The notes: generated by a model from the letters alone, not told the origin. 64,000 nucleotides of DNA from Saprospiraceae bacterium (GCA_016715105.1 JADKBO010000022.1:62001-126000), one strand, 5' to 3'; positions 17,917-27,921 are shown, counted from the stretch's first letter. A program made the numbers and translations.

Positions 17917-18927
17917 ATGAATAGAAGTAGCAAAATATTAATCATTGTCTTCGTTTTACTAAGTTTGATTACTGGATACTTTGTAATCAATCAGAAGAAA
18001 AGCGAAGATCCTGTTTTTGTTGATCCATTGCTCAAAGACAGGGATTTTGCAGTTCAAAATATGGATGAGATTGAGCGTATTGCAATCAAAAGAAAAAATA
18101 TCCGCCATTAATCTTTTACAAAAATGGAAGGAAAATGGGTGATCAATGACCGATACAAGGTCAATGAAGAAACGATGCCTCATTTATTGGCGGTATTAAA
18201 AGGGGTAAAAATGAAATACATTCCTCCTGTAAATATGCAGAAAACCATCATAAAGGATATAGCTCAGAATGGCATTGAGGTGATGTTGTACAATGGAGAA
18301 AAAGAGGTGGTCAAACATTATTTTGTGGGTTCTGAATTTGGAGATGGTTCTGATACTCCTTTTTTAATGAAGGGTTCAGCACAGCCATTTATGATGTTTT
18401 TACCAGGCCTAGATGGTTCTGTAAGGCGGAGACTCAACTACAATATCGGAGAGTGGAAGTCCAAAATCGTCTTTGAAGAAGAAGTAGACAAAATCAAAAA
18501 AATAGAAATGGATTATCCGCAAGATCGGACATCTGGTTTCACCATAACAAAATACAATGATGGGTACAAGATTTTGAATGCTGACAACGAAGTAACCAAT
18601 CGCACGCCCAACCAAAATACCATGGCTGCTTATTTTGACTTTTTTAGTTATATCAGAGGTGAATCAAACGAATCAGATAATCCGGAAAGAAAGAGGATTG
18701 TAGCGAGTCCTGTGTTTTGCAAACTTTCCATCGTGTATACCGATAACACCACCAAGTCATTCACTTTTTATTCTATGGGAGACCTTACTGGCGATTTTGT
18801 TACTAAAAGTCCTGGTCATGTCCACGTGGATAATAAATTCTTTATAGAGATGCCAGATGGTGAAATGCTATTGGCCCAATACAGGGTGCTTAACAAAATT
18901 ATGAAACCTTTTTGGTATTTCTTTTAA
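17917..18927 (+). pseudogene. DUF4340-like membrane-anchored protein, one or two frameshifts
   Basis: The gene starts at 17917 with a membrane anchor (residues 6-24, ILIIVFVLLSLITGYFVI) and stops early at 18109-18111, but the protein resumes at once in another frame through GKWVINDRYKVNEETM and runs intact to 18927. The sense across the break is roughly LIFYKNG then GKWVINDRY, the normal start of a DUF4340 domain. A small indel at the A runs near 18095-18125 explains it. DUF4340 proteins commonly follow GldG-like genes and are thought to work with the transporter; the exact role is unknown. Eleven bases downstream of gldG, so probably the last gene of the operon. Confidence 0.72.
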
Positions 18928-19059
18928 AGTTGATTTTTAATAAACGGGACACTGGTTTTACAATTTGAACTGTAAATTTTGAGTTCTAAAGGAATTAAAG
19001 TTTGAACTATTCAAACCTTTGACTATTTTTATTGTATACAATTTACACCATCACAAATT

Positions 19060-20507
19060 ATGTCTCGGAAAAATTCCCTTTTCAGCTTGCTTTTCATTGT
19101 TTTTTTAAATGCAATGGCCATTGGTCAGGATGTAAAAGTGAGCCGAGAAATTGGCATAAGAAATGAATTTGTCTATGAAATTATGCCCGATTTAAAAGGG
19201 AATACATTGGTTTACAGAGACAGGGGTAATCAATTTTATTTTGATATTTTTCATCAAATCTAGACTTTCAAAGGACCGCTGAAATCAATTTTGAACAGAG
19301 AAGAGTGAATGTATTGCAGGTGGCCCCTTTTGATACAACAATCCACATTTATTTCAATTATTACCAAGAAGATACTTTTTATTTTTCGAGACTTATTTAT
19401 TCCGCTGAAGCAAGTTTTATAAGGCAGGATACATTGGTTAAAATAGATCGGTCTGCTGTAAAGGAAAAATTTAGATTTGCCCTTTCACAAGATCAAACCA
19501 AGATTGCTTTATTTTCAATTGGAGAAAACCTCACGACAGCGGTTTTTGATGTGGGAGCCGGCGTCCTATTGTATCAAAATATTTTGAAGTTGACAGGCAT
19601 TGGTGAAAGAGAAAATTTCAGAAACTTTACAGTGACCGACGATGGAAATGTATTCGTTTTATTTGAAGTTGATAATGATTCTGGAGAAAAAAACCATCAC
19701 TTCAATTTGCTCAAATCTATTGATAATCAGACTTATAGTTTGCATAGGATACCTATGCCAAATAAATACAGTTCGGGGGTGAAGTTTGCCTATGACAACA
19801 AAAACCGCAGGTTGGGCATTGCCGGTCTTTATTCAAATAAATATGAATCAGAGACCAATGGTTATTATATGCTCAATACCAAAGTTTCGGAATTACAAAC
19901 CGATGAAGGATTTGTTTTTGTAGAATATGATGATGATTTGGTGCGTGAAATGTATGGCAAGAAAAAAGGAAAGAATAATGAAATCAGGGATCAAGTCATC
20001 AAAAAATTGATATGGCGGGCCGATGGTGGTTTGATTTTGCTTACAGAAATGGAAAAAGAATATATTAGAAGAAGTGCCCTGAGTACCATGCCAACATTGG
20101 GTTCACCATCATTGGGCTCACAGAATTATGGAAATAGGGGATTGGTTGATTATTATCATGAGGATATGATGATATTCAGTGTGTTTCCTGATGGAACGGA
20201 ACACTGGCGCAAAATTCTATTCAAGAAGCAGTTTAGTCAAGATGATGATGGTGCATTTTCTTCATTTTTTCTTTTTTCCACACCTTCCAGATTACACATT
20301 GTTTACAATGACGAAATCAAAAATAGCAACACCATCAGTGAATATGTCATTGACCCACTCGGTCGATTTGAACGCAACGCTGTCTTAAATACTGACTATC
20401 AAGAATTGAAGTTGAGATTCCAAGATGCTGTGCAAACGGGAAGTAATTCTTTTGTTGTCCCTAGTGAGAAAAATTATAAGCTATCATTGGTGAAGGTTAC
20501 TTTTTAA
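19060..20507 (+). pseudogene. Secreted protein of unknown function, single frameshift
   Basis: Starts at 19060 with a signal peptide (SLLFIVFLNAMAIGQ, cleavage after about residue 22). The frame closes at 19261-19263, but adding one A at 19257 (CAAATC to CAAAATC) gives FHQNLDFQRTAEINFEQRRV, which continues without a stop to 20507, a total of about 480 residues. The body has beta-rich, propeller-like spacing with repeated aromatic-acidic strands, but no family I recognise. No sorting domain is visible at the C-terminus, so it may be periplasmic or outer-membrane attached. The break is probably a sequencing error. Confidence 0.7.
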
Positions 20508-20539
20508 AAATTCTTAATAGGTAGTTCCAAATTAGGGTT

Positions 20540-20547
20540 TACCTTTG
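20540..20547 (+). promoter_or_regulatory. Candidate -7 element (TACCTTTG) of purE
   Basis: Exact match to TAnnTTTG, 15 bases before the chosen purE start at 20563, which would give a very short leader. It supports 20563 rather than the in-frame TTG at 20545, which lies inside the element. Confidence 0.5.
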
Positions 20548-20562
20548 CATAAACTTTTATCT

Positions 20563-21066
20563 ATGTCTACTCCTATTGTCTCTATCATCATGGGCTCTGA
20601 TTCTGACTTGGGCATCATGTCACAAGCCACAGAAGTATTGAAAGAATTCGGCGTCCCATTTGAAGTTACCATTGTATCAGCGCACCGCACACCCGAGAGA
20701 ATGGTAGAATTTGCTAAAAACGCCCATTTACGAGGCATCAAAGTCATCATTGCTGGTGCAGGTGGTGCAGCACATTTACCTGGAATGGTTGCATCTATTA
20801 GCCCTTTACCGGTCATTGGTGTTCCTATAAAATCTTCCAATAGCATAGACGGGTGGGATTCTGTTTTATCTATTTTGCAAATGCCCAATGGAATTCCTGT
20901 GGCAACTGTAGCACTCAATGGGGCAAGAAATGCAGGAATTTTGGCTGTAAACATGTTGGGCATTGCTGACAAACAACTGGTTGAGAAAATGGTAGAGTTT
21001 AAAGAAAAACTCAAAAACGCAGTGCTAAAGAAAATCGCAGACAACGACGCATTTGATAATCCATAA
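20563..21066 (+). CDS. purE: 5-(carboxyamino)imidazole ribonucleotide mutase PurE
   Basis: 167 residues from the ATG at 20563. Class I PurE motifs are plain: GSDSDL near the start, VSAHRTPERM near residue 40, and AGAGGAAHLPGM near 70, which bind the nucleotide and place the catalytic His. PurE converts N5-CAIR to CAIR in purine synthesis. No purK is next to it in this window. I chose 20563 because the start at 20545 (TTG) would overlap the promoter element and adds residues the family lacks. Confidence 0.95.
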   Translation: MSTPIVSIIMGSDSDLGIMSQATEVLKEFGVPFEVTIVSAHRTPERMVEFAKNAHLRGIKVIIAGAGGAAHLPGMVASISPLPVIGVPIKSSNSIDGWDSVLSILQMPNGIPVATVALNGARNAGILAVNMLGIADKQLVEKMVEFKEKLKNAVLKKIADNDAFDNP

Positions 21067-21091
21067 TCCTACTTCCATCAAGCCAGAGCAA

Positions 21092-21535
21092 TTATTTTAT
21101 TCCTAGTATTTTTTGAAAGTGAAATCCTAGTATTTTATAGTCTAGGTTGAAATAGAACTTGTGCGAGGGTGCGTTTTGGACGTAAGTGTTTAATTCTATG
21201 GTTTCATATCCTCGCTCTATACACCATTTATCTATGTGGTCAAAAAGAAATTTACCATATCCCTTTGATCTTACATTTTGATCAATCACTAAGTTATCAA
21301 GCTCAAGTTGTTTGCCGCAATAAACTCTTGTTGTCGTCCATGCCCCGCACAAACCTACAAATTGGTCATCATCAAATAAGCCAAAGCAAATGTATTGATC
21401 GTAACCAAACATGGCTTCAAAACGTGAAGCTATCAATTCGTGTGGCACGGTTTTATTGAGTTGTGCTAAAATGGGTACAGCCTGTGCAACATAACTTTTG
21501 TCGATCAGTCTTACACTCAATTTTGATGGTTCCAT
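21092..21535 (-). CDS. GNAT family N-acetyltransferase
   Basis: 147 residues, the full length of a single GNAT domain. The acetyl-CoA binding sequence is QNVRSKGYGKFLFDHI near residues 88-103 (the Q/RxxGxG/A motif), preceded by LELDNLVID; the C-terminus has ELNTYVQNAPSHKFYFNLDY, as in aminoglycoside/peptide acetyltransferase relatives. The substrate is unknown. Convergent with purE, with a 25-base gap. Confidence 0.88.
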   Translation of the reverse strand: MEPSKLSVRLIDKSYVAQAVPILAQLNKTVPHELIASRFEAMFGYDQYICFGLFDDDQFVGLCGAWTTTRVYCGKQLELDNLVIDQNVRSKGYGKFLFDHIDKWCIERGYETIELNTYVQNAPSHKFYFNLDYKILGFHFQKILGIK

Positions 21536-21683
21536 TGATTTATTTCTTTTGTCGGTGGCAAAAGTAGGTGTTAATTATATTAATATTCAAAGCTTTTTTG
21601 CGAAATATCTTGGACTTTCAGATTTTGTAGACATTGAATTTTTGGAATCAAAAAGATTCTGAAGATGTAAACAAGTATAAAAG

Positions 21684-21722
21684 AAAAAAGCCCAGCAAAC
21701 CTTGTGTTTACTGAGCTTTTTT
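21684..21722 (-). terminator. Intrinsic terminator of tRNA-Asn
   Basis: On the minus strand, AAAAAAGCTCAGTAAAC pairs with GTTTGCTGGGCTTTTTT across a five-base loop, with only G-U wobbles as irregularities, and it ends in six T. It begins one base beyond the tRNA 3' end. Confidence 0.85.
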
Positions 21723-21723
21723 G

Positions 21724-21797
21724 CGCTCCCTCTAGGACTTGAACCTAGGACCCTCTGATTAACAGTCAGATGCTCTAACCGGCTGAGCTAAGGAAGC
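21724..21797 (-). tRNA. tRNA-Asn (anticodon GTT)
   Basis: Read on the minus strand it folds as a full cloverleaf: acceptor GCTTCCT with AGGGAGC (one G-U), D-arm with TAGCTCAGCCGGTTAGAGC, anticodon stem CTGAC/ATCAG around GTT, variable loop, and T-arm CCTAGGTTCAAGTCCTAGAG. Discriminator base is G. CCA is not encoded. The 381 bases from here to 22178 hold no gene, only the upstream region of the serine hydrolase. Confidence 0.96.
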
Positions 21798-22178
21798 ATT
21801 GCTTTTAAATGCGGTGCAAATGTAAAATTCTATTTCTTTATTCACAACTATCTGTGTGCGTTTTTTTATAATTTTTATTGGTTATCAACTTAACGAAAAG
21901 ATAGACAAGCATTTAGCCCATTTTAAGTATGTAAATATTTTTTTAAAAGGTGTATCCATTTTGGAATTTGAGTGAAAACAAAGAAGGTGTTAGGCATAAA
22001 GAAGAACGGTTCATGTTTTTACTACCTTTAAAAAACCTTAGAGAAAGCGCAAAAACTTATTAAACCTTTTGCAAAAGCACCTGTCTAAAGGGGGATTTAT
22101 ACCTCTGACCCATATACTCCTGATTAACGACTTTGCTTTATGGACTTTTTTGTCAGACAACCTCTTTAAAAAATACAT
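21798..22178. other. Intergenic gap with no recognised feature
   Basis: 381 AT-rich bases between the tRNA gene and the serine hydrolase. It must hold the promoters for both, but I see no clear TAnnTTTG element in a convincing position, and no hairpin or repeat. Confidence 0.6.
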
Positions 22179-23471
22179 ATGAAAATAATTTTGACAGCGG
22201 TAGTTTTAATCAAATGCTCATTAGTTTTTGCTCAAACTCCTTATTTTCCGCCGGTGTCCAATGATGATTGGGAAAGGGTAGATCCTGTTTCCTTGGCTTG
22301 GTCCACAGATCGATTGGATGAGCTTAAAACTTATGTTGCAGATCATAAAACAAAAGCATTCCTCATATTGCACAAAGGCAAAATTGTGGTGGAGTGGTAT
22401 TTTGATGATCATGATAAAGAAAAACCTTGGTATTGGGCTAGCGCTGGAAAAACACTCACTTCATCATTGGTTGGCATAGCCGAAAAACAAGGTTTATTGA
22501 GTTTTGAAGATAGTAGTTCAAAATATTTAGGAAAAGGCTGGACAAGTTGTGATGCGTCAAGTGAAGGTCTCATCAAAATCAAACACCAATTGTCAATGAC
22601 GAGTGGTTTGAATGATGCACAGAACTCAGATTGCACAGAACCCGCATGTTTGGAATGTTTGGCCAAACCAGGTGAAAGATGGGCATATCATAATAGCCCT
22701 TATACCCTTTTAGATGGTGTCATAGAAGGAGCAAGTGGTGATAACCTTACCACATTTTTCAGAAAAAACATTGGCCAGAAAATAGGGATGAATGGACTTT
22801 ATGTAAAAAGTGGCTATAATAATGTTTTCTATTCTACGGCTTTGAGTATGGCGCGGTTTGGCCTCTTATTGATCAATGATGGGCAATGGTCCGGAAATAA
22901 CGTCATTCCAGCCGATTATGTAAAAGCAATGCACACCAGTTCTCAAAACATCAACCCTTCTTATGGTTTACTGACATGGCTCAATGGCAAAGACAAGTTT
23001 ATGTTACCTTCCTCTCAAATCAAATTTGCTGGCCCTCTTATTGAAAGTGCACCAACCGATATGTATGCCGCTTTGGGAAAAAATGACCAAAAATTGCATA
23101 TAGTTCCTTCTCTGGATCTTGTACTCGTGCGAATGGGTGATGCTGCAGAAGACGGGGGGAAAAATGTTCCAATTCAATTTGATGAGGGCATTTGGCGAAT
23201 TTTGGGCCCTGCCATAAATCATACTACCAATGTAGATAACCATAATTTGGCAGATGGGCTATCCGTCAATCAATCCAATGGAATTCTTACAGTGTCTTTA
23301 CCAGAGCAAACGGTGAAGCAAATAGTTTTATATAATTTGAATGGCCAGATCGTTTCTCTTGCTAGTAAAAATGAAGTACAATTAGCTGATTTGAAAACAG
23401 GATTTTATATTTTGAGCGCTACAACAGAAAGTGGGGTAGTGGTCACCAAGAAAGTAGTAGTTGCAAATTAG
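22179..23471 (+). CDS. Secreted serine hydrolase (class C beta-lactamase/penicillin-binding family) with T9SS sorting domain
   Basis: 430 residues: signal peptide (cleavage near VFAQ-TP, residue 19), a catalytic domain about 30-345, and a T9SS type A sorting domain about 350-430 (LYNLNGQIVSLA and LKTGFYILSA). The serine hydrolase motifs are visible: Ser88 and Lys91 in SAGK, and Tyr170-His-Asn172 as the YxN motif in YHNSP. The family includes esterases, peptidases and beta-lactamases; which this one is cannot be told. A C-terminal sorting domain means it is exported by T9SS to the surface or medium. Convergent with the giant gene at 23575. Confidence 0.88.
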   Translation: MKIILTAVVLIKCSLVFAQTPYFPPVSNDDWERVDPVSLAWSTDRLDELKTYVADHKTKAFLILHKGKIVVEWYFDDHDKEKPWYWASAGKTLTSSLVGIAEKQGLLSFEDSSSKYLGKGWTSCDASSEGLIKIKHQLSMTSGLNDAQNSDCTEPACLECLAKPGERWAYHNSPYTLLDGVIEGASGDNLTTFFRKNIGQKIGMNGLYVKSGYNNVFYSTALSMARFGLLLINDGQWSGNNVIPADYVKAMHTSSQNINPSYGLLTWLNGKDKFMLPSSQIKFAGPLIESAPTDMYAALGKNDQKLHIVPSLDLVLVRMGDAAEDGGKNVPIQFDEGIWRILGPAINHTTNVDNHNLADGLSVNQSNGILTVSLPEQTVKQIVLYNLNGQIVSLASKNEVQLADLKTGFYILSATTESGVVVTKKVVVAN

Positions 23472-23497
23472 CTGTGTTTTCACTTAGAATATTAAAC

Positions 23498-23534
23498 AAA
23501 AAAAAAGAGGTGCGCTGATTGGGTCACGCACCTC
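23498..23534 (-). terminator. Intrinsic terminator downstream of the giant surface-protein gene
   Basis: Stem GAGGTGCG/CGCACCTC with a 12-base loop (23507-23534); on the minus strand it is followed by nine T (23498-23506). It ends the leftward gene whose stop is at 23575. Confidence 0.8.
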
Positions 23535-23574
23535 CTGTGGTCATAATCGTTTATTCAAAACTACTATCCCAATT

Positions 23575-24900
23575 TTATTTTATAACAGTAACATCACCAA
23601 CTACAGTTATTTCCGTTACGGTATTGCCTTTACTATCTAAATAAGGGTTTGACAATTCAGCTACTATGACGTAAGCGTATACACCATTTGCAGCTTCGTT
23701 TCCACCCATTAATCCTGTCCAACCTTCTCCTCTAGAATTAGGGGCATAGTTTTGTTTCTGAAACACTTTATTTCCCCATCTATCAAAAATTGCAACCTCT
23801 TTCAAGTTTTTCACGTATTCAGCTGCAATGAAGAATTCTCCGTTATCAGCATCGCCAATTTTTAAAATATTTGGCGTATGCAACACTAGGACCAATCTGA
23901 TTCTCACCTCAGTTTTTGATTCCCTCATACATCCATTGATGTCGATGACTGTAAATAAAAAGTCATTATCAGTTAAAGTATTGGCTCTAGTTCTGAAACA
24001 GTTGACGCAATCTACCAATGACGCTGGGGACCAATAATAATCCTTCAAAAGCGTATCTGGAACATTTACTTTTGCTGTTAAAATAATTTCTTCTCCAACA
24101 TCAACATTGAGTGAAACTGGTAAATCGATCTGTAAGTCATTTCCTTCTTTTACAGTCACTAAAGAGTCAACAGCACAACCTTTATTGTCAATCACTTCAA
24201 CTCTATAAATTCCTGGTTTAAGATTGGTTTGCACTGTTGTACCTACTGTCTGACCATTGATTTTGATGATGTAGGGAAGTGTTCCTCCTTCAACTCCATT
24301 GATCATAACTGCGCCGTCGATATCATCTTTGCACGTTTCGTTAATGATTTCAAGGTCGGTAAATTTAGGAGTGCTTACAGGAGTAAATACTTTAGCTTCT
24401 TCTCTAGCTTCACATTGCGTCAGCTTATTGACGATAGAAACTTTGTATATACCCACACCTTCAACCAGTGGCAATAACGGATTGCTTGCATTGATTTTAT
24501 TTGCAGGATTATCAGAAGTCCATGTGATGTCGTAATCTTTGACATTTCCTTCTACGTATAAGGTAAGGTTTGTCTTTTTGTCATTACAGTTTACCTCTAT
24601 TTCTTTACTTGACAATCCGAAATCAAAACGTTCTCCAATGTCTTCTACAGTTACTTCTTTTTCATTTTCACAACCGTTGACGTTGTCTTTGCTGACCAAT
24701 TTGTAAATACCAGGTTTATTAGTATTCAAAATCAATCCAGTGCCGACGACTTCTCCTTTGTCATTGTACCATGTGTGCGAAATATTAGTGCCAGTCATAG
24801 AAGCTGATGCGTCAATCGCAATATCAAATACTTTACAATTGAGAGGCCCTGGAGTTTTGATAGAAATCAATGGATATTCTACTCCATCTTCGATCATCAA
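23575..24900 (-). CDS. Fragment: C-terminal part with SprB repeat and type B sorting domain
   Basis: 441 residues. The last ~90 residues are the gliding-motility-associated C-terminal (T9SS type B) domain, with FFIAAEYVKNLKEVAIFDRW, GNKVFQ and NGVYAYVI, which sends proteins through T9SS and keeps them at the surface. Upstream of it is an SprB-type repeat (NETCKDDIDGAVMINGVEG, then LKPGIYRVEVIDNKGC) and Ig-like modules with conserved Cys. The fragment has no start of its own: residue 1 lies in the middle of a module, and the upstream sense continues in the 24902-25450 frame. The stop at 23575 is the true end of the protein. Confidence 0.8.
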   Translation of the reverse strand: MMIEDGVEYPLISIKTPGPLNCKVFDIAIDASASMTGTNISHTWYNDKGEVVGTGLILNTNKPGIYKLVSKDNVNGCENEKEVTVEDIGERFDFGLSSKEIEVNCNDKKTNLTLYVEGNVKDYDITWTSDNPANKINASNPLLPLVEGVGIYKVSIVNKLTQCEAREEAKVFTPVSTPKFTDLEIINETCKDDIDGAVMINGVEGGTLPYIIKINGQTVGTTVQTNLKPGIYRVEVIDNKGCAVDSLVTVKEGNDLQIDLPVSLNVDVGEEIILTAKVNVPDTLLKDYYWSPASLVDCVNCFRTRANTLTDNDFLFTVIDINGCMRESKTEVRIRLVLVLHTPNILKIGDADNGEFFIAAEYVKNLKEVAIFDRWGNKVFQKQNYAPNSRGEGWTGLMGGNEAANGVYAYVIVAELSNPYLDSKGNTVTEITVVGDVTVIK

Positions 24901-24901
24901 A

Positions 24902-25450
24902 TCAAGTACTGGTACACAAACTCAATGTGTCAATCACTTTTAGTGTAACCATTCCAGGTTGAGTCACAGTGATGGTACTACCTCCAACATTTCCATCAGA
25001 GCTAGTTTGCCAAGTGTATATTGAATTTGCCTGATCCATTGCATTTAAAGAAATATTCTTCAAACTACAATTGATAATATTGCTTGGATCTGCAATGATT
25101 TGCGCAACTGGCACATGATCATATTTGGTGACTTCAGCTTCATCTGAGGTACTGCATCCAGTTGCATTATCTGTAAGATGGATGGTGTAAATTCCTGAAT
25201 TGCTAACCTCAATTGATAAGCTATTACCAACCACATTGCCCGCGGCATCTTTCCATTCAAGCTCCATATTTGCTAAGTTGGAAAGGGTAGAAGCAGTGAG
25301 TGTGGTTTTCAAAATCTCACAATTCAGTATTTTGTCTGCACCTGCAACAATAGATGGGATATTAGCGTCTTTAGTCACCGTTACATCGTCTTTGGCATCG
25401 CATCCATACGCAAACAATGCCGTAACTTCATATTTTCCAGCAGTGGTCAC
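24902..25450 (-). CDS. Fragment: PKD/Ig-like modules of the giant surface protein
   Basis: 182 residues: two to three repeats of an ~85-residue module containing G(T/I)Y.(V/I) and a Cys near the end of each (for example SGIYTIHLTDNATGC and PGMVTLKVIDTLSLC). This spacing is that of PKD/Ig-like repeats in Bacteroidota adhesins. It joins the 25447-27921 frame upstream (4-base overlap, frame change) and 23575-24900 downstream. Confidence 0.7.
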   Translation of the reverse strand: MTTAGKYEVTALFAYGCDAKDDVTVTKDANIPSIVAGADKILNCEILKTTLTASTLSNLANMELEWKDAAGNVVGNSLSIEVSNSGIYTIHLTDNATGCSTSDEAEVTKYDHVPVAQIIADPSNIINCSLKNISLNAMDQANSIYTWQTSSDGNVGGSTITVTQPGMVTLKVIDTLSLCTST

Positions 25451-27921
25451 GGATATTGATTGACTTTTTTATTGACAAGTCCTGGTCCATTCCAAAGATA
25501 TTCTAAAGCACCAACTGCTTGGGCTGTGAGTGTTACAGAAGGTTGAGCACAAGTAATAAGTTGGTCCTGTCCTGCATTTACAGTGCCATCGCATGAAGAA
25601 CAAGGTGCTTTATTGACCTTTCCACTCGCCACGCAGAAGCTTTTAACTGAACTTGTGTCTTTAATTGAAATGGTATGATCTTTTCCATCTGCGGGAATGC
25701 TGTCAATCGTGATTGTTTTTCCATAATCAAATGGACCATATTCTTTACCATTGACTTTCACCGAAAACATAGTAAGCCCGGGCTCATTTCCTTCCACTTT
25801 AAATGAAGCACTGAAAAAGTCATCAGTCAAATCTTTTCCTGTGTTGTTGTTATTACAATCACCAGCAACAAGTTCTGCAATTTTAATATCACAAGGACTT
25901 GAGCAAGAAGGAGGTGCAACAATTGTAAAGTCTTGAGCACATTGGTTGCCACCAACCGTAGTAATGGTAATGTTTTTATTGCCATCAATAATTTTAAGAC
26001 CTTTAATGGTAACAGATTCACCGAATTTGCCTGTATAATCTTTTCCATCCAATGTAAATTTCCAATCGCTGGTGTTGGTATTTAATCCACTAGGAGTAAT
26101 TGTTACTTCATAGGTATCATCAGTAATGATATTATCAAATGTACCTCCGTTGTCACAATCGCCTACATTGATGTTTGCACCGATCTCACATTCATTAGAA
26201 CATGGAATGAAGGCTGGAGTAACCTTGCTGTCTCGGCAGTTTTCGTCTTCTGCATCTTCAATGTTTACCAAATGTTCTTTACCATCTGCTGGCAAGGTAA
26301 TAGTCTTTTCAACATTATAAACACCATTGCTATGGAACTCTTGATCGATGAATATTTTATAACCTGCTGTTGAACCGTTTATTTGCTTCACAAGCATTTT
26401 TACTTCGTAAGTATCATCACCCGGATTGGTGGTGGTGCCTTTATTACTACAATTTGCACTGAATTGATCAAACGAGATTTTACATTTAGAAGAGCATGCT
26501 TTAGGTGCTTTGGCTGTAAATGTTTTTTCACACTTATTGTTACCATCAATTACCTTATAGGTTTTGTCTCCTGCAGTAATTAAAAATGGACCGAAAGTAT
26601 AACTCTTGCCATATTCAAAAGTGCCAGATTCTCCTTCAATGGTATAAGTCAAAGAACTACTGTTTTGAGCAGTAACATTGAAAGTTATTGTGTAAGTATC
26701 GTCTGTTGCATCCGTTTCAGTCCCGTTGTCATTACATTGTGCGTTCGGAGTGATGGTGCCAATGACACATTCGTCAGAACAAGGTAAGAGTTTTTGGGTC
26801 AGTTTGCTATCACTACAATTTACATCGTCTGCATCCTCAATACTTACTAAATGTTCACCACCATCGGCAGCTAAAGAGATAGTTTTTTCTACATTATAGA
26901 TACCATTGCTGTGGAGTACTTGATCTATGAATATTTTATATCCAGCAGCAGATCCATTGATTTGTTTTACAAGTATTTTGATTTCGTAAGTATCATCGCT
27001 AGGATTGGTACTTGTACCTTTGTTGATACAAGTTGTAGAAAACTGATCAAATGATATCTTACATTTTGAAGAACAAGTTTTTGGTGCAGTTGCAGTAAAA
27101 GTTTGCTCACATTTGGCATTCCCGTCAATCACTTTGAATGTTTTATCTCCGCCTGAAATTAAGTAGGGGCCAAAAGTGTAATCGTGGCCATATGCATAGG
27201 TGCCTGTCTGGCCTTCAATTGTATAAGTTAATGAACTGCTATTTGCAACTGTTACTTTAAATGTAACGGAATATGTATCATCAGCAGCATCGGTTTCAGT
27301 TCCATTATCATTACATACAGATATTGGAGTTATTGCACCAATAACACAGACATCAGAACAAGAAACTAGCGCCGGAGTAGTATAATTGAAAATACAGGCA
27401 CTTTTTAAGCCATCTACCAATTTGATGGTATGGGTAAGTCCATCTGCAGGAAATGTGATCTTCTTTGGTGACCCATATACAATGTTTCCAGATTCGACGC
27501 CATCTACAAACAAGGTAGCAATGGCACCACCATTAGCTGCAGTAGCAGTAATAGTGTAGGTGGTTTTATCGTCAGATGGATCTGTTGGAGTGCCGCCATT
27601 GTCGCAGGTGCCTGGAACAACATTGGCACTGATGGTACAATCTGAAGAACAAGGATCTAATGGTCCATATGACACTTCAATAGGACAGCCATTAGTTTTG
27701 TCTTCAATGGTAAGTTTGCCTGAACTGCCATCAGCAGCTCTTGCTGGTAAGCTCACTAGTACTCCATAATCATAATCACCACCAATTTGTACATTGTTTT
27801 CTTTGATGATGAATTTACCCGTACCTCCTGTCACAGTAAATGAAATGGTAACTTGATCATCCGCAGGTTCTGTCTTGGTATTATTGTCGTTGCAAACTAT
27901 TTGCACCGCACTTGCAACCAA
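25447..27921 (-). CDS. Fragment: tandem Cys-rich modules of the giant surface protein
   Basis: 824 residues, almost entirely ~95-residue modules. Each opens with a CSxxC-type pair, then xCxNxGTxTxxxDDTY, which is rich in Asp and Asn and might bind calcium (inference), and continues as beta strands to the next Cys pair. Two module types alternate: one with CVIGxITP and YTIEG, the other with CKISFDQF and YKIFIDQ; the pair is duplicated in tandem (see the repeat at 26203-27360). The final part, DGTVNAGQDQLITC, begins the PKD-like region. No known enzyme domain. Confidence 0.75.
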   Translation of the reverse strand: MVASAVQIVCNDNNTKTEPADDQVTISFTVTGGTGKFIIKENNVQIGGDYDYGVLVSLPARAADGSSGKLTIEDKTNGCPIEVSYGPLDPCSSDCTISANVVPGTCDNGGTPTDPSDDKTTYTITATAANGGAIATLFVDGVESGNIVYGSPKKITFPADGLTHTIKLVDGLKSACIFNYTTPALVSCSDVCVIGAITPISVCNDNGTETDAADDTYSVTFKVTVANSSSLTYTIEGQTGTYAYGHDYTFGPYLISGGDKTFKVIDGNAKCEQTFTATAPKTCSSKCKISFDQFSTTCINKGTSTNPSDDTYEIKILVKQINGSAAGYKIFIDQVLHSNGIYNVEKTISLAADGGEHLVSIEDADDVNCSDSKLTQKLLPCSDECVIGTITPNAQCNDNGTETDATDDTYTITFNVTAQNSSSLTYTIEGESGTFEYGKSYTFGPFLITAGDKTYKVIDGNNKCEKTFTAKAPKACSSKCKISFDQFSANCSNKGTTTNPGDDTYEVKMLVKQINGSTAGYKIFIDQEFHSNGVYNVEKTITLPADGKEHLVNIEDAEDENCRDSKVTPAFIPCSNECEIGANINVGDCDNGGTFDNIITDDTYEVTITPSGLNTNTSDWKFTLDGKDYTGKFGESVTIKGLKIIDGNKNITITTVGGNQCAQDFTIVAPPSCSSPCDIKIAELVAGDCNNNNTGKDLTDDFFSASFKVEGNEPGLTMFSVKVNGKEYGPFDYGKTITIDSIPADGKDHTISIKDTSSVKSFCVASGKVNKAPCSSCDGTVNAGQDQLITCAQPSVTLTAQAVGALEYLWNGPGLVNKKVNQYP
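26203..27360 (-). repeat. Two tandem ~580-bp copies inside the giant surface-protein gene
   Basis: Unit 1 spans about 26780-27360 and unit 2 about 26203-26780. Each encodes the same two modules (CVIGxITP type followed by CKISFDQF type) with near-identical protein, for example SSLTYTIEGxxGTxxYG and YKIFIDQxxHSNGxYNVEKT in both. The intact reading frame and scattered synonymous change suggest a real, moderately old duplication. Confidence 0.8.

Noticed and set aside
20532..21044. 170-residue open frame on the minus strand
   Set aside because: It is antisense to purE, which has full family motifs; this is a shadow frame.
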